64,000 nucleotides of DNA, taken from positions 55,697 to 119,696 of the forward strand of contig CBFIEM010000011.1 of the NCBI GenBank assembly GCA_965661625.1. Direction: 5' to 3'. The translations under genes were made by a program, and so were the position numbers. This stretch comes from GCA-2705995 sp965661625 (lineage in GTDB: Bacteria > Bacteroidota > Bacteroidia > Flavobacteriales_G > Salibacteraceae). How positions within the stretch are numbered: the stretch's first letter is position 1; each line of letters starts with the position of its first letter. Under the pieces are notes generated by a model, which was given only the letters and a program-made list of their open reading frames with translations, had not been told where the DNA came from and did no database searches. Shown one piece after another: positions 1-8,175 of this stretch.

Positions 1-345
1 GTAAGTTGTGCTGCAGGTGCGGAAGCATGCAATATCTTGGCTAACGAAATTGATCTAGAGCAAGTTGAGCAAAAAGGGCTTTATATGGCTGAGCGTCTTA
101 AGCATCCGCGTATTAAGAATGTTAGGCAAATTGGCTTGATGTTGGCAATTGATTTGGAATCAGCAGATCAAGTAGATGCACTGTTTAACTACTGCTTAAG
201 CAAAGGAGTTTTTATTTTTTGGTTCCTTTCAACTGACTATGCTTTTCGCATTGCTCCTCCTCTAACCATTTCGTATGATGAAATTGACTTCGGATTACAA
301 GTAATCCTTGATGGATTAAATCACAATCAAGTTGCATCTGATTAA
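1..345 (+). CDS. Class III (PLP-dependent) aminotransferase, C-terminal part
   Basis: The reading frame is open from base 1, so this is the last ~114 residues of a longer gene; the TTG at 37 is internal, not a start. The visible part has the small C-terminal domain of class III (acetylornithine/ornithine-type) aminotransferases: a helix with KHPRIKNVRQIGLMLAID, which packs under the PLP site, then a short 'LSKGVFIFWF' strand and the terminal RIAPPLTISYDEID motif, typical of this fold. The PLP lysine and the substrate-determining residues lie upstream of the window, so the amino donor cannot be named. The assignment to the family is firm; the specific function is unknown. Confidence 0.85.
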   Translation, partial: VSCAAGAEACNILANEIDLEQVEQKGLYMAERLKHPRIKNVRQIGLMLAIDLESADQVDALFNYCLSKGVFIFWFLSTDYAFRIAPPLTISYDEIDFGLQVILDGLNHNQVASD

Positions 346-388
346 TTAGCTTTTGACTAACTTGTTTCTTCACTAAGTTGAATCCCAC

Positions 389-811
389 ATGAAGGTCGTT
401 CCTAGTAAAAAAGAGTACAAAAAAGAAGAATTGGTAATCACATGGTCTGCTCATCGGTGCATCCATGCAGAAAAATGTTGGAGAGGTTTGCCAGAAGTAT
501 TTCAGTATGGCAAAAAGCCTTGGATTAATACTGATGGGGCTTCCATTGACCGCATTATGAATCAAATTGATCAATGTCCATCAGGTGCATTGGCTTACAT
601 TAATAACTCTTCCAACGAGGCAAAAACAGCCTCCAAAAATAAAATTTCGGTAGCGAAAAATGGGCCATTACTCATCAAAGGAAGTTTTGAAATCGAGCAA
701 AATGGGAAAGTTATTCAAGAGGCTGGAAATGCTGCTTTATGCCGCTGTGGCGCTTCAAAACAAAAACCTTACTGCGATTTAAGTCACAAAGATTTAGCCT
801 TTGACCACTAA
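389..811 (+). CDS. 4Fe-4S mono-cluster / CDGSH iron-sulfur protein
   Basis: A 140-residue cytosolic protein with two iron-sulfur modules. Residues ~14-72 match the divergent 4Fe-4S (Fer4_19) domain: C24, C30 and C63-P, with HRC and CPSGA motifs. Residues ~88-135 are a CDGSH (mitoNEET-type) domain with ligands C118-x-C120-x8-C129-x3-H133, exactly the spacing of the 3Cys-1His 2Fe-2S site. This fusion is known in bacteria; the role is thought to be electron transfer or redox sensing, but no partner is evident here. It lies 43 bases after the aminotransferase on the same strand and converges with the CoA-binding gene, whose stop immediately follows. Confidence 0.88.
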   Translation: MKVVPSKKEYKKEELVITWSAHRCIHAEKCWRGLPEVFQYGKKPWINTDGASIDRIMNQIDQCPSGALAYINNSSNEAKTASKNKISVAKNGPLLIKGSFEIEQNGKVIQEAGNAALCRCGASKQKPYCDLSHKDLAFDH

Positions 812-1174
812 TCAGAACTGATTTGAAGCCAACATTACAAGTGTACATCCCGTAACCACTTCAATACCCATTTCTTGAGCTTTTTGAATAAAGCGATCGT
901 TCTCCGTTCCGGGGTTGAAAATGATTCGCTTGGGATTCAAGTGTAATACATAAGGCACATACACATCCTGATTCATCGGTCCAACATAAAGGGTAACCGT
1001 GTGAACATCAGATATATCAGGAGTTCCGTGTTGAATTGGAACTCCAGCACATGCTCCGTTTTTAATTCCAACACATACTACCTCTACCCTATTTTGTAAT
1101 AGCCGCTCAGTAGCCAACCAAGCGTAACGAGATTCATTGGTTGTTGCACCAATAACAAGCGTCTTTTTGTTCAT
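812..1174 (-). CDS. CoA-binding domain protein (YccU-like)
   Basis: A 120-residue single Rossmann-fold CoA_binding domain. The N-terminus KKTLVIGATTNESRYAW carries the nucleotide-binding glycine region and the PxRxx-like turn of the family; 'IIFNPGTEND' and 'GCTLVML' are the other conserved blocks (the usual 'W.Q.G' is replaced by FNPGTEN). Its stop codon abuts that of the iron-sulfur gene (811/812). A TAGTTTTA element lies five bases before the ATG, close to the TAnnTTTG promoter form. Members bind CoA or acyl-CoA in related enzymes; no reaction is established for the stand-alone form. Confidence 0.85.
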   Translation of the reverse strand: MNKKTLVIGATTNESRYAWLATERLLQNRVEVVCVGIKNGACAGVPIQHGTPDISDVHTVTLYVGPMNQDVYVPYVLHLNPKRIIFNPGTENDRFIQKAQEMGIEVVTGCTLVMLASNQF

Positions 1175-1205
1175 GCTTTAAAACTAGCTATAATAGCTAT
1201 TAGGG

Positions 1206-1239
1206 CAAAAAAAAAGCCCTACCGTTTGAGGTAGGGCTT
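1206..1239 (-). terminator. Rho-independent terminator after tRNA-Ser
   Basis: Ten-base-pair stem (1214-1223 with 1230-1239), six-base loop, followed on the minus strand by a run of about nine T. It sits just downstream of the minus-strand tRNA-Ser gene and upstream of the CoA-binding gene. Confidence 0.85.
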
Positions 1240-1248
1240 CAATTTATG

Positions 1249-1336
1249 TGGCGGAGAGTGAGGGATTCGAACCCTCGATACCTCTCAGTATGCCGGTTTT
1301 CAAGACCGGTGCATTCGACCACTCTGCCAACTCTCC
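1249..1336 (-). tRNA. tRNA-Ser (anticodon UGA)
   Basis: Read on the minus strand, an 88-base cloverleaf with GGAGAGT/ACTCTCC acceptor stem, discriminator G and an encoded CCA end. The anticodon arm reads ACCGGTCTTGAAAACCGGC, giving the loop CTTGAAA with anticodon TGA. A long variable arm (GCATACTGAGAGGTATC region) and the T-arm GGTTCGAATC fit a class II serine tRNA. A strong terminator follows at once. Confidence 0.96.
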
Positions 1337-1419
1337 GCTGCAAAAGTATCTTTCCTTTTAATATTAGCAAGCAGTGAGACTGAAAATATTTATGATTTTT
1401 CTAAAGAAATTACATTCTT

Positions 1420-2118
1420 CTAAAAAGGGTTTGTGGCCCAAACACTTAGCTCAGGAATAAATCCACGCGGATCCATTCGCAATGCAGAAATAACAGCGTG
1501 GGCGATTTCAGTAGGTCGTAACTTATTGGGTTCTAGCGCTCGCTCACTCCTATCCTCTTGATTAAAAGCGGTTGGAACCTCACTTGGGTTTACTAAGATA
1601 ACCCGAACGTTATATGGACGCAATTCGGCTTGCCAACATTGGGTCATTCCTCGAAGAGCAAATTTTGAAGAAGCATAAACCGTACCCCTCGCGAATCCTT
1701 TGACTCCTGCACTCGATGCAATGTTAACAATGCTCCCACACTTTTGCTTTTTGAAAACTGAAGCAACCTTAGCAGTCAAAACTGCTACTCCAAACACATT
1801 GACCTCATATGTTTTCAGCATTGCCTCATGACTAACTTCGGTAACCTCAGGCCAATCATTACCAATCCCTGCATTGTTTATTAAAACATCAATCCGGCCA
1901 TGTTTATCCATAATGGTATTAATACCGTTTTCTAAACTAGCTTCATCAGTCATATCCGCATGCAATGGTTCAGCGCCCATTTCATTGGCTACTCGATTTA
2001 ACTTCTGTTGGTCACGACCAGTTATGTAAACCACGGCCCTTTGTTCTATTGCTAATTCAGCCATTGCCTTACCTAAACCAGAGCTGCCTCCGGTAATCAA
2101 TATTACTTGGTCTTTCAT
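1420..2118 (-). CDS. SDR family oxidoreductase
   Basis: A 232-residue classical short-chain dehydrogenase/reductase. Visible motifs are the cofactor loop ITGGSSGLGKAM near the N-terminus, TGRD after beta-2 (suggesting NADP(H)), NNAG in beta-4, the catalytic serine in NIASSAG, and YASSK carrying the catalytic Tyr and Lys. I place the start at the ATG 2116-2118; a TTG three codons upstream is also in frame but less likely. The C-terminus (GFIPELSVWATNPF) resembles the 'SDR family NAD(P)-dependent oxidoreductase' group common in Bacteroidota. Substrate cannot be inferred. Confidence 0.9.
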   Translation of the reverse strand: MKDQVILITGGSSGLGKAMAELAIEQRAVVYITGRDQQKLNRVANEMGAEPLHADMTDEASLENGINTIMDKHGRIDVLINNAGIGNDWPEVTEVSHEAMLKTYEVNVFGVAVLTAKVASVFKKQKCGSIVNIASSAGVKGFARGTVYASSKFALRGMTQCWQAELRPYNVRVILVNPSEVPTAFNQEDRSERALEPNKLRPTEIAHAVISALRMDPRGFIPELSVWATNPF

Positions 2119-2212
2119 ATGTTTCAATTATTTTGGTTTAAGTTCTTTACAGATATCTTGCATAATATTTTTCCGATACCTAAAAATTTCTGTTTAAGTA
2201 AACATGTTCCTG

Positions 2213-2220
2213 TAAATTTG
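2213..2220 (+). promoter_or_regulatory. Bacteroidota -7 box TAAATTTG, five bases before ATG 2226
   Basis: A perfect match to the TAnnTTTG -7 consensus. With the usual 4-7 base distance from box to start site, transcription would begin at about the A of the ATG of the GWxTD gene, giving a leaderless mRNA. Confidence 0.6.
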
Positions 2221-2225
2221 TATCC

Positions 2226-3695
2226 ATGATACGATTTGTAGCAATTGGAATAATAACACTTTTAGTGAATTTAGGTTTTACAAAACCTGTAAACGCCCAG
2301 AAGTTAGAAGCTTATATATATCAAGCATCGTTCTATAACGCTCAGGTTGGCCCCTACATGGAGGTTTACCTGCAAATAGACGGAAAAAGCTTATCCTATA
2401 AAAAGTCCGGTGAGGGGTTTCAAAGCAAACTTGAAGTAACTTATATCTTTCAACAAGACTCTCAGGTTGTACAATATGAAAAGTTCAACCTCCAAAGCCC
2501 TATCATATCCGATACATTAACATCAAACGACCTCATTGATGTAAAGCGTTTCCCACTGAAAAATGGAGACTACACACTCGATGTAGTGGTGTCTTACGAA
2601 GAAAAAGGTGTTGACCATGACCTAGAGGCATCTATCCCAATAACACAAAACATCAGTAATAAAGCGTTATCACTTTCAACACTTGTATTCTCAACTTCAA
2701 TTGCGCCAGCTAAACAAGAAAATCCATTCAATAAAGGTGGACTTACGGTGATTCCACGCCCTATTGATTTTTATGAAGATGAGCCTACCATACTTTTTTA
2801 TGCGGAAGCATATCATTCAGACAAAATGCTAAGTGATACGGGAGCCTTCTTAGCCAAAGCCTTTCTGGAGCAAACCTCAACTGGACAAATTATCCCACAA
2901 ACGGTCAGCTATAAACGACTTCAGTCTGCATCCTTGGTGCCGGTTGTTTTTGAGTTGCCTATTGAAGGAATTAAATCAAATTACTATGATTTAGTGTTAG
3001 AGTTAAGATCTAGGGACAATGTGGTTCTAATTGCATCTAAGGAGCGTATAACGGTATCCAATACTCCAAAACAGCCTGAACCGATCAATTTTGATGAAAC
3101 TCCAGTTAATCAAACATTCATAGGAAGTGTTACTTCTGTTGATTCAATGAGGTTTCTAGTGCAAACATTGAGGCCTAAGGCAAATCAAAGTGAAGTAAAG
3201 TATATTGATGGTCCTGCAAAAGGTGATGAACTCATTGGCCTCCAAAAGTTCTTCTACAGGTTCTGGCACACGCGAAATGCGACAAATCCCGAAGATGAAT
3301 GGAACGCGTATTGGGAACTCGTAACCATTGTGAACAAAGAATATGGAACACCCAGTAAGTATGGGTTCGAAACTGATCGTGGTGACCTCTACTTAAAATA
3401 TGGCAAACCAAACACCATTATTAAGCGAGATAATGAAACCTCAGCTTACCCCTATCACATTTGGCATTACTACAGGCATCCTAAACAAAGCGATGCACGT
3501 TATATCTTCTATAATCCTGACTTAGTAACCAATGATTATACATTGCTTCACTCCAATGTTATCGGAGAAATAAGCAATCATCGTTGGCAGATGGAGTTGC
3601 AGCGTAGAAATACTCCTTTCGGTACAACTGATGATGTATCTCCAGGGTCATATTATGGAAGCGAAGCAGAGCAGCTGTTCAATGCCCCACGCTAA
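2226..3695 (+). CDS. GWxTD domain-containing exported protein
   Basis: A 489-residue protein with a Sec signal peptide (hydrophobic residues 3-20, cleavage near NAQ-KL). The C-terminal ~130 residues form a GWxTD domain: 'FYRFWHTRNATNPEDEWNAY', then KYGFETDRGDLYLKYGKP, where the name motif appears as G-F-E-T-D. The protein ends in the family's usual short tail after YYGSEAEQLFNAPR. These proteins are exported and widespread in Bacteroidota; function is unknown. Upstream is a predicted leaderless promoter. The glycosyltransferase begins 43 bases downstream. Confidence 0.88.
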   Translation: MIRFVAIGIITLLVNLGFTKPVNAQKLEAYIYQASFYNAQVGPYMEVYLQIDGKSLSYKKSGEGFQSKLEVTYIFQQDSQVVQYEKFNLQSPIISDTLTSNDLIDVKRFPLKNGDYTLDVVVSYEEKGVDHDLEASIPITQNISNKALSLSTLVFSTSIAPAKQENPFNKGGLTVIPRPIDFYEDEPTILFYAEAYHSDKMLSDTGAFLAKAFLEQTSTGQIIPQTVSYKRLQSASLVPVVFELPIEGIKSNYYDLVLELRSRDNVVLIASKERITVSNTPKQPEPINFDETPVNQTFIGSVTSVDSMRFLVQTLRPKANQSEVKYIDGPAKGDELIGLQKFFYRFWHTRNATNPEDEWNAYWELVTIVNKEYGTPSKYGFETDRGDLYLKYGKPNTIIKRDNETSAYPYHIWHYYRHPKQSDARYIFYNPDLVTNDYTLLHSNVIGEISNHRWQMELQRRNTPFGTTDDVSPGSYYGSEAEQLFNAPR

Positions 3696-3738
3696 TTGAT
3701 TAAATCGAATAAACTAACATTGCACGAAAATCAATCTT

Positions 3739-4809
3739 TTGACCAATCCCAGTAATAATAATACGAATACAGCAATCGTATTACTTGCATATAACAGCCT
3801 CCAGTTAGTAAAGCAATTCCTCCCTAAAATAATTGATACAACTGCACACCGCAATGATGTTGACATTTGGGTGGTTGATAATGCTTCAACAGACAACACG
3901 GAGAAGTTTGTTAGGGAAAATTTTCCCGCTGTAAACTTATATGTGATTAAAGTTAACCATGGCTTCACAGGTGGTTATTCAGAGTCGCTCCCCCACATCT
4001 CTGCAGCAAATTATGTATTGATAAGCTCTGATATAGAAGTTGCTGACAACTGGTTTGACCCTGCCATTGAGCTATTAAATAGCGCTGATGACATTGCGGC
4101 AGTACAACCAAAAATTATGTCCTTTGATAATCGTAATTTATTTGAATACGCTGGTGCAGCGGGAGGCTTTATAGACGCACTTGGGTTTCCATTTTGTAGA
4201 GGTAGACTTGTCAATGCTGTGGAAGAGGACCATGGCCAATATGACAACGTACAAGAAATATTTTGGGCCTCTGGAGCCTGTTTATTTGTTAAGGCAGACT
4301 TGTACCATAAGTCTGGTGGGTTGGACAATACCTTCTTTGCTCATATGGAAGAAATTGACCTGGCTTGGAGGTTTAAAAACATGGGCCACAGGGTGTTATT
4401 TCAGCCGGCTTCTAAAATATTTCATATGGGTGGGTATGTAATTGCCTATGGTAGCCCGGGGAAAGTTTTTAGAAACCACCGCAACAACCTCATAATGCTG
4501 TTCAAAAACAGCAGTTTAGCAAATTTTGCTTGGAAACTTCCAATTCGTTTAATGCTTGACCATGTGGCTATTGTAAAAATGCTGTTGGATGGAAATCCAA
4601 AATCAAGCTTGGCCGTAGTTAGAGCTCATATCAGCTTTTTTGGCAATTTAGGTGTTTGGATTAAAAGTCGAAATCAAGTCAGAAAGCACTTTAAAAATCC
4701 CAATAGGTTTGGAATATACCGCGGAAGCCTCGTATGGAATTTTTACGTTAAGGGTATCCGGAAATTTTCTGACTTAAACTGGAATATATCATCCGCAACA
4801 AAGGACTAA
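3739..4809 (+). CDS. Family 2 glycosyltransferase (rhamnosyltransferase-like)
   Basis: A 356-residue GT-A fold glycosyltransferase. The N-terminus has AIVLLAYNS, DIWVVDNASTDNT (nucleotide binding) and GFTGGYSESLP; the metal-site DxD position reads SSDIEV (SDIE); FFAHMEEIDLAWRFKNMG is the acceptor-side ED motif of WbbL-like rhamnosyltransferases. A short amphipathic/membrane-associated C-terminus follows. No ATG lies in the proper place: the frame opens at 3718 after a stop, and TTG 3739 gives a natural N-terminus (TNPSNNNTNTAI), so I use it. Position directly ahead of the CDP-sugar genes suggests it transfers a deoxysugar in surface polysaccharide assembly; that is inference. Confidence 0.9.
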   Translation: MTNPSNNNTNTAIVLLAYNSLQLVKQFLPKIIDTTAHRNDVDIWVVDNASTDNTEKFVRENFPAVNLYVIKVNHGFTGGYSESLPHISAANYVLISSDIEVADNWFDPAIELLNSADDIAAVQPKIMSFDNRNLFEYAGAAGGFIDALGFPFCRGRLVNAVEEDHGQYDNVQEIFWASGACLFVKADLYHKSGGLDNTFFAHMEEIDLAWRFKNMGHRVLFQPASKIFHMGGYVIAYGSPGKVFRNHRNNLIMLFKNSSLANFAWKLPIRLMLDHVAIVKMLLDGNPKSSLAVVRAHISFFGNLGVWIKSRNQVRKHFKNPNRFGIYRGSLVWNFYVKGIRKFSDLNWNISSATKD

Positions 4810-4840
4810 CTTAAAGTTATGGTCAGCCCTTCTGTTTCGA

Positions 4841-4848
4841 TATATTTG
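4841..4848 (+). promoter_or_regulatory. -7 box TATATTTG of the CDP-sugar operon
   Basis: Perfect TAnnTTTG match 17 bases before the RfbF ATG. It probably starts the rfbF-rfbG-epimerase-reductase transcript. Confidence 0.5.
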
Positions 4849-4865
4849 TGAGATAATACATAATC

Positions 4866-5642
4866 ATGAAAGTAGTCATTTTTGCAGGCGGTAAAGGAAC
4901 TCGTATATCTGAGGAGTCTCACCTGAGACCAAAGCCAATGATAGAAGTTGGTGGTAAGCCCATTTTGTGGCATATCATGAAGATTTATGAGTCTTTTGGT
5001 CATAAAGAATTCATCATCTGTTTGGGGTATAAGGGGTACATGATCAAAGAGTATTTCTTAAATTACTACTTCCACAATGCTGATGTAACGGTAAACTTGG
5101 CTAATAATGAAGTTGAAGTTCATAAAAACAAAGCCGAATCCTTTAAGATTACCCTCGTTGATACTGGCTTAGAAACCCTCACAGCCGGACGTTTAAAAAG
5201 GGTTCAACCGTACATTGGAAATGAAGACTTCATGCTTACTTATGGCGATGGAGTTGGAGATGTTGACATGAATGCTCAACTTAATTTTCATCAAAGCCAT
5301 GGTAAACTTTGCACGATGACTATAGTTCAACCTGGAAGTAGGTTTGGAACCCTCGACTTATCGACCACGAACCAGGTGAACCAATTCATGGAAAAGCCTA
5401 AAGACGATGGAGCTTGGATAAACAGTGGCTTTTTTATTCTCAAACCTGAAGTATTTAACTATTTACATGACGATGCTGATGATGTGATGTGGGAGCGACA
5501 ACCTTTGGAAGACATTACATCAGCTGGTGAACTAATGGCTTATAAGCATAACGGGTTTTGGAAATGTATGGATACGATGCGAGACAATGTTGATTTAAAC
5601 AAGATGTGGAACAATGAACCGGCTTGGAAAACGTGGGAATAG
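4866..5642 (+). CDS. rfbF: Glucose-1-phosphate cytidylyltransferase
   Basis: A 258-residue nucleotidyltransferase making CDP-D-glucose from CTP and glucose 1-phosphate. The N-terminus FAGGKGTRISEES followed by RPKPMIEVGGKPILW is the signature loop of the RfbF/DdhA family, with the catalytic Arg and Lys; 'YGDGVGDVD' carries the metal aspartates; NSGFF and WERQPLE are family blocks. Length equals that of the Salmonella and Yersinia enzymes (~257). It overlaps the next gene by 19 bases, so the two are translationally coupled. First step of the CDP-dideoxyhexose branch. Confidence 0.96.
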   Translation: MKVVIFAGGKGTRISEESHLRPKPMIEVGGKPILWHIMKIYESFGHKEFIICLGYKGYMIKEYFLNYYFHNADVTVNLANNEVEVHKNKAESFKITLVDTGLETLTAGRLKRVQPYIGNEDFMLTYGDGVGDVDMNAQLNFHQSHGKLCTMTIVQPGSRFGTLDLSTTNQVNQFMEKPKDDGAWINSGFFILKPEVFNYLHDDADDVMWERQPLEDITSAGELMAYKHNGFWKCMDTMRDNVDLNKMWNNEPAWKTWE

Positions 5643-6712
5643 AAGAGCTTAAAAAACACTACCAAGGCAAACGCGTATTTATTACTGGTCATACTGGTTT
5701 TAAAGGGGCATGGCTTCTATTGGTGCTTCACCATATAGGCGCTCGTGTAAAAGGCTATTCTTTAGCACCTGAATCCAACAGTCTTTTCAATTCAATTGAC
5801 GGAACTAGTTTATGCGAATCTGTAATAGGAGATATTCGGGATGAAAGGCACTTGAGCGACGCTATTTTATCTTTCAATCCTGATTATATTTTTCACATGG
5901 CTGCTCAAGCGTTGGTATTAGATTCTTATGAGCAACCCGTAGATACATTTAGCACAAATATCATGGGAACAGTGCATGTATTGAATGTATTACGCAGTAT
6001 GAAAACGCCTTGTAAAACAGTTATTATCACCACCGACAAAGTTTATGAAAACCTAGAACGTCCAGAACCTTATCAGGAAAATGAGCGTCTGGGAGGATAC
6101 GACCCCTACTCCAACTCAAAAGCTTGTGCCGAGCTCGTTACTGCGAGTTACCGAAATTCGTTTTTCAATAAAAAAGACTTTCATTTACACTATCAGTCTA
6201 TTGCTTCAGCACGCAGTGGTAATGTAATTGGCGGTGGAGACTGGAACGCGAATAGAATCATTCCAGACTTAGCTAGGTCATTATCAAAAAACAATACGCT
6301 AATTGTGCGTAACCCTACGGCAGTTAGACCTTGGCAGCACGTGCTCGACCCCTTGCGCGGCTACCTCATGCTTGGGGCGCACATGAATGATAATCCTACC
6401 TCTTTCTCAGAGGCTTTCAATTTTGGACCAGAAGATGAAGATACCCTTACTGTCGAAGAGTTGATTCAAGTTGCTATTGATTCTTGGGGTGAAGGAACAT
6501 ATGAAATAGCCAAAAACATCGATCAGCCACATGAAGCCCATTTACTTCGTCTTGCTATTGGTAAGTCAAAGTCAATGCTCAATTGGCGTCCTACCTTCAA
6601 ATCAAAAGAAGCTATTCGTTTTACGGTAGATTGGTACAAAAATTCACCTGGATCAGAACGCGCATACTCTGAATTACAAATCCAACATTTTTTTCGCAAT
6701 GAAACTAACTAA
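5624..6712 (+). CDS. rfbG: CDP-glucose 4,6-dehydratase
   Basis: A 362-residue extended SDR that turns CDP-glucose into CDP-4-keto-6-deoxyglucose. Visible: the NAD loop FITGHTGFKGAWL, the TTDKVYEN strand, YDPYSNSKACAEL with the catalytic Tyr and Lys, and the downstream ARSGNVIGGGDWNANRIIPD and RPWQHVLDPL blocks, which are diagnostic of CDP- rather than dTDP-glucose dehydratases. Start is TTG 5624 or GTG 5633, both inside rfbF; there is no ATG. It overlaps the epimerase gene by 14 bases. Confidence 0.95.
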   Translation: MENVGIEELKKHYQGKRVFITGHTGFKGAWLLLVLHHIGARVKGYSLAPESNSLFNSIDGTSLCESVIGDIRDERHLSDAILSFNPDYIFHMAAQALVLDSYEQPVDTFSTNIMGTVHVLNVLRSMKTPCKTVIITTDKVYENLERPEPYQENERLGGYDPYSNSKACAELVTASYRNSFFNKKDFHLHYQSIASARSGNVIGGGDWNANRIIPDLARSLSKNNTLIVRNPTAVRPWQHVLDPLRGYLMLGAHMNDNPTSFSEAFNFGPEDEDTLTVEELIQVAIDSWGEGTYEIAKNIDQPHEAHLLRLAIGKSKSMLNWRPTFKSKEAIRFTVDWYKNSPGSERAYSELQIQHFFRNETN

Positions 6713-7235
6713 AACAAGTTTCGATGGACTCATCAAAGTCGATGGCTTTTTTGCAGCGGATAATCGCGGAAGTTTCACTAAGATGTTTCACCAAGAGGAT
6801 TTTAACAAAGTAGTAGGCCCATTTGAAATTGCTGAAATTTATTATAGCACAAGCAACAAGAATGTAATTAGAGGAATGCACTTTCAACTTCCTCCGCATG
6901 AGCACAATAAATTCGTTTACTGCTCGCATGGATCAGTGTTAGATGTAGTTATTGATTTGCGTAAAAATTCACCCACCTATCAAAACGTTTTTTCAATTCA
7001 AATTTCGTCTAAATTGAATAATGGATTGTTTATTCCTAAAGGGTTTGCTCATGGTTTTTTAGCATTAGAACCTAACACTACCATGGTTTATCATACTTCT
7101 TCTGTATATAATCCAAGTTCTGATGCTGGAATCAGGTATGATTCAATCCCATTTAACTGGCCTATTCAAAATCCAGTAGTGTCGGAACGAGACTTAAATT
7201 TAGACGCATTAAATTCATTTATATCCCCTTTTTAA
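6699..7235 (+). CDS. RmlC-like sugar 3,5-epimerase (AscE-type candidate)
   Basis: A 178-residue cupin of the dTDP-4-dehydrorhamnose 3,5-epimerase family. The catalytic base is in RGMHFQLPPHEHNK (H61), the tyrosine acid is Y131 in TMVYHTSSVYNP, and D148 in GIRYDSI completes the His-Asp pair, so all key residues are kept. Because its neighbours handle CDP-sugars and no RmlA/RmlB is present, the natural substrate is probably a CDP-4-keto-deoxysugar, as for AscE in ascarylose synthesis. Whether it epimerises C3, C5 or both cannot be read from sequence. The reductase begins one base after its stop codon. Confidence 0.85.
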   Translation: MKLTKTSFDGLIKVDGFFAADNRGSFTKMFHQEDFNKVVGPFEIAEIYYSTSNKNVIRGMHFQLPPHEHNKFVYCSHGSVLDVVIDLRKNSPTYQNVFSIQISSKLNNGLFIPKGFAHGFLALEPNTTMVYHTSSVYNPSSDAGIRYDSIPFNWPIQNPVVSERDLNLDALNSFISPF

Positions 7236-7236
7236 T

Positions 7237-8121
7237 ATGCAACGAGTTCTAATTCTAGGTGCAAGTGGTTTAGTTGGTGGTAATTGCAAACAATATTTTG
7301 AATCTACGGGCGCTTATGCCGTAAAGGGCACATTTTTTTCATATGAAGCACCAGGCACTCATTTCTTTAATACTCTGAATTTAGAAGACCCGAAAAATTT
7401 TGATATCCAAGAGTTTAACCCGGATATCATTTTACACTGTGGAGCACTAACGTGGGTAGATTACTGTGAAGAGCATGTGGATGAAAGTTATGAAAAGACT
7501 GTTCAGAGCACACTAAATGCGATAGAACTAGCAAAAGTTTACAATGCGAAACTGGTCTACATTTCAACTGACTATGTTTTTGATGGAAAATCGGGACCAT
7601 ACAATGAGACTTTCCCCGTAAACCCACTGAGTATTTATGGAAAGCACAAACTGGAGGCTGAACAAGAAGTTGAGCAGCTAAAGGAGCATTTAATTATCCG
7701 TATTACCAATGTATATGGTGATGAATTGCGCAACAAGAACTTTATAGCTCGCTTGCTAGAAATGCTGAAGGCCAATGAAGAAAAAACGATGACATTGCCT
7801 TTCGATCAATATGCAACGCCAGTGAATGCTGCCGACATTGCACGAGCCCTTCATTGTTTGTTACAGGATAAAAAGACCGGAACCTACAACATTGCAAGCA
7901 CAGACTTTGTTAATCGGGTACAATTAGCGACTCACGTTTTGAAATATTTTCCAACGCATAAAATCACCATTGAGCCCGTTTCAACAGAACAATTGGCCCC
8001 GCCTGCAAAGCGTCCCCTTATTGGAGGTTTAATTTCAGCGAAATTTTTAAGAGAATATCCCAATTTCCACTTCACGAATGTGGATGACTATTTGAGAAAA
8101 AAAACGGGTGACCTGATTTAA
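7237..8121 (+). CDS. RmlD-like NAD(P)-dependent sugar reductase (AscF-type candidate)
   Basis: A 294-residue extended SDR of the RmlD_sub_bind group. The Rossmann loop is LILGASGLVGGNC; 'LVYISTDYVFDGKSGPY' is the family hallmark; YGKHKLEAE carries the catalytic Tyr and Lys. It would reduce the C4 ketone as the last step of the nucleotide deoxysugar route. In the context of RfbF, RfbG, an epimerase and RfbH it corresponds best to AscF, the CDP-4-keto-3,6-dideoxyhexose reductase, rather than dTDP-rhamnose synthase. That choice is inference from neighbours. Confidence 0.82.
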   Translation: MQRVLILGASGLVGGNCKQYFESTGAYAVKGTFFSYEAPGTHFFNTLNLEDPKNFDIQEFNPDIILHCGALTWVDYCEEHVDESYEKTVQSTLNAIELAKVYNAKLVYISTDYVFDGKSGPYNETFPVNPLSIYGKHKLEAEQEVEQLKEHLIIRITNVYGDELRNKNFIARLLEMLKANEEKTMTLPFDQYATPVNAADIARALHCLLQDKKTGTYNIASTDFVNRVQLATHVLKYFPTHKITIEPVSTEQLAPPAKRPLIGGLISAKFLREYPNFHFTNVDDYLRKKTGDLI

Positions 8122-8124
8122 TGA

Positions 8125-8153
8125 TTGACAGAATTCGAATCCACCTATCTTCG
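8125..8153 (+). promoter_or_regulatory. Promoter of rfbH (TTG - 18 bases - TATCTTCG)
   Basis: A TTG at 8125-8127 and TATCTTCG at 8146-8153 are 18 bases apart, one mismatch from the Bacteroidota TTG/TAnnTTTG pair. It lies between the reductase stop and the RfbH ATG, so rfbH may have its own transcript. Confidence 0.4.
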
Positions 8154-8175
8154 CAAAACTTAGATTAAGCACTTT

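Noticed and set aside
37..345. Complete 102-residue gene starting at TTG 37
   Set aside because: The frame is open upstream to base 1 with aminotransferase-like sequence (SCAAGAEACNIL); it is the end of a longer gene.
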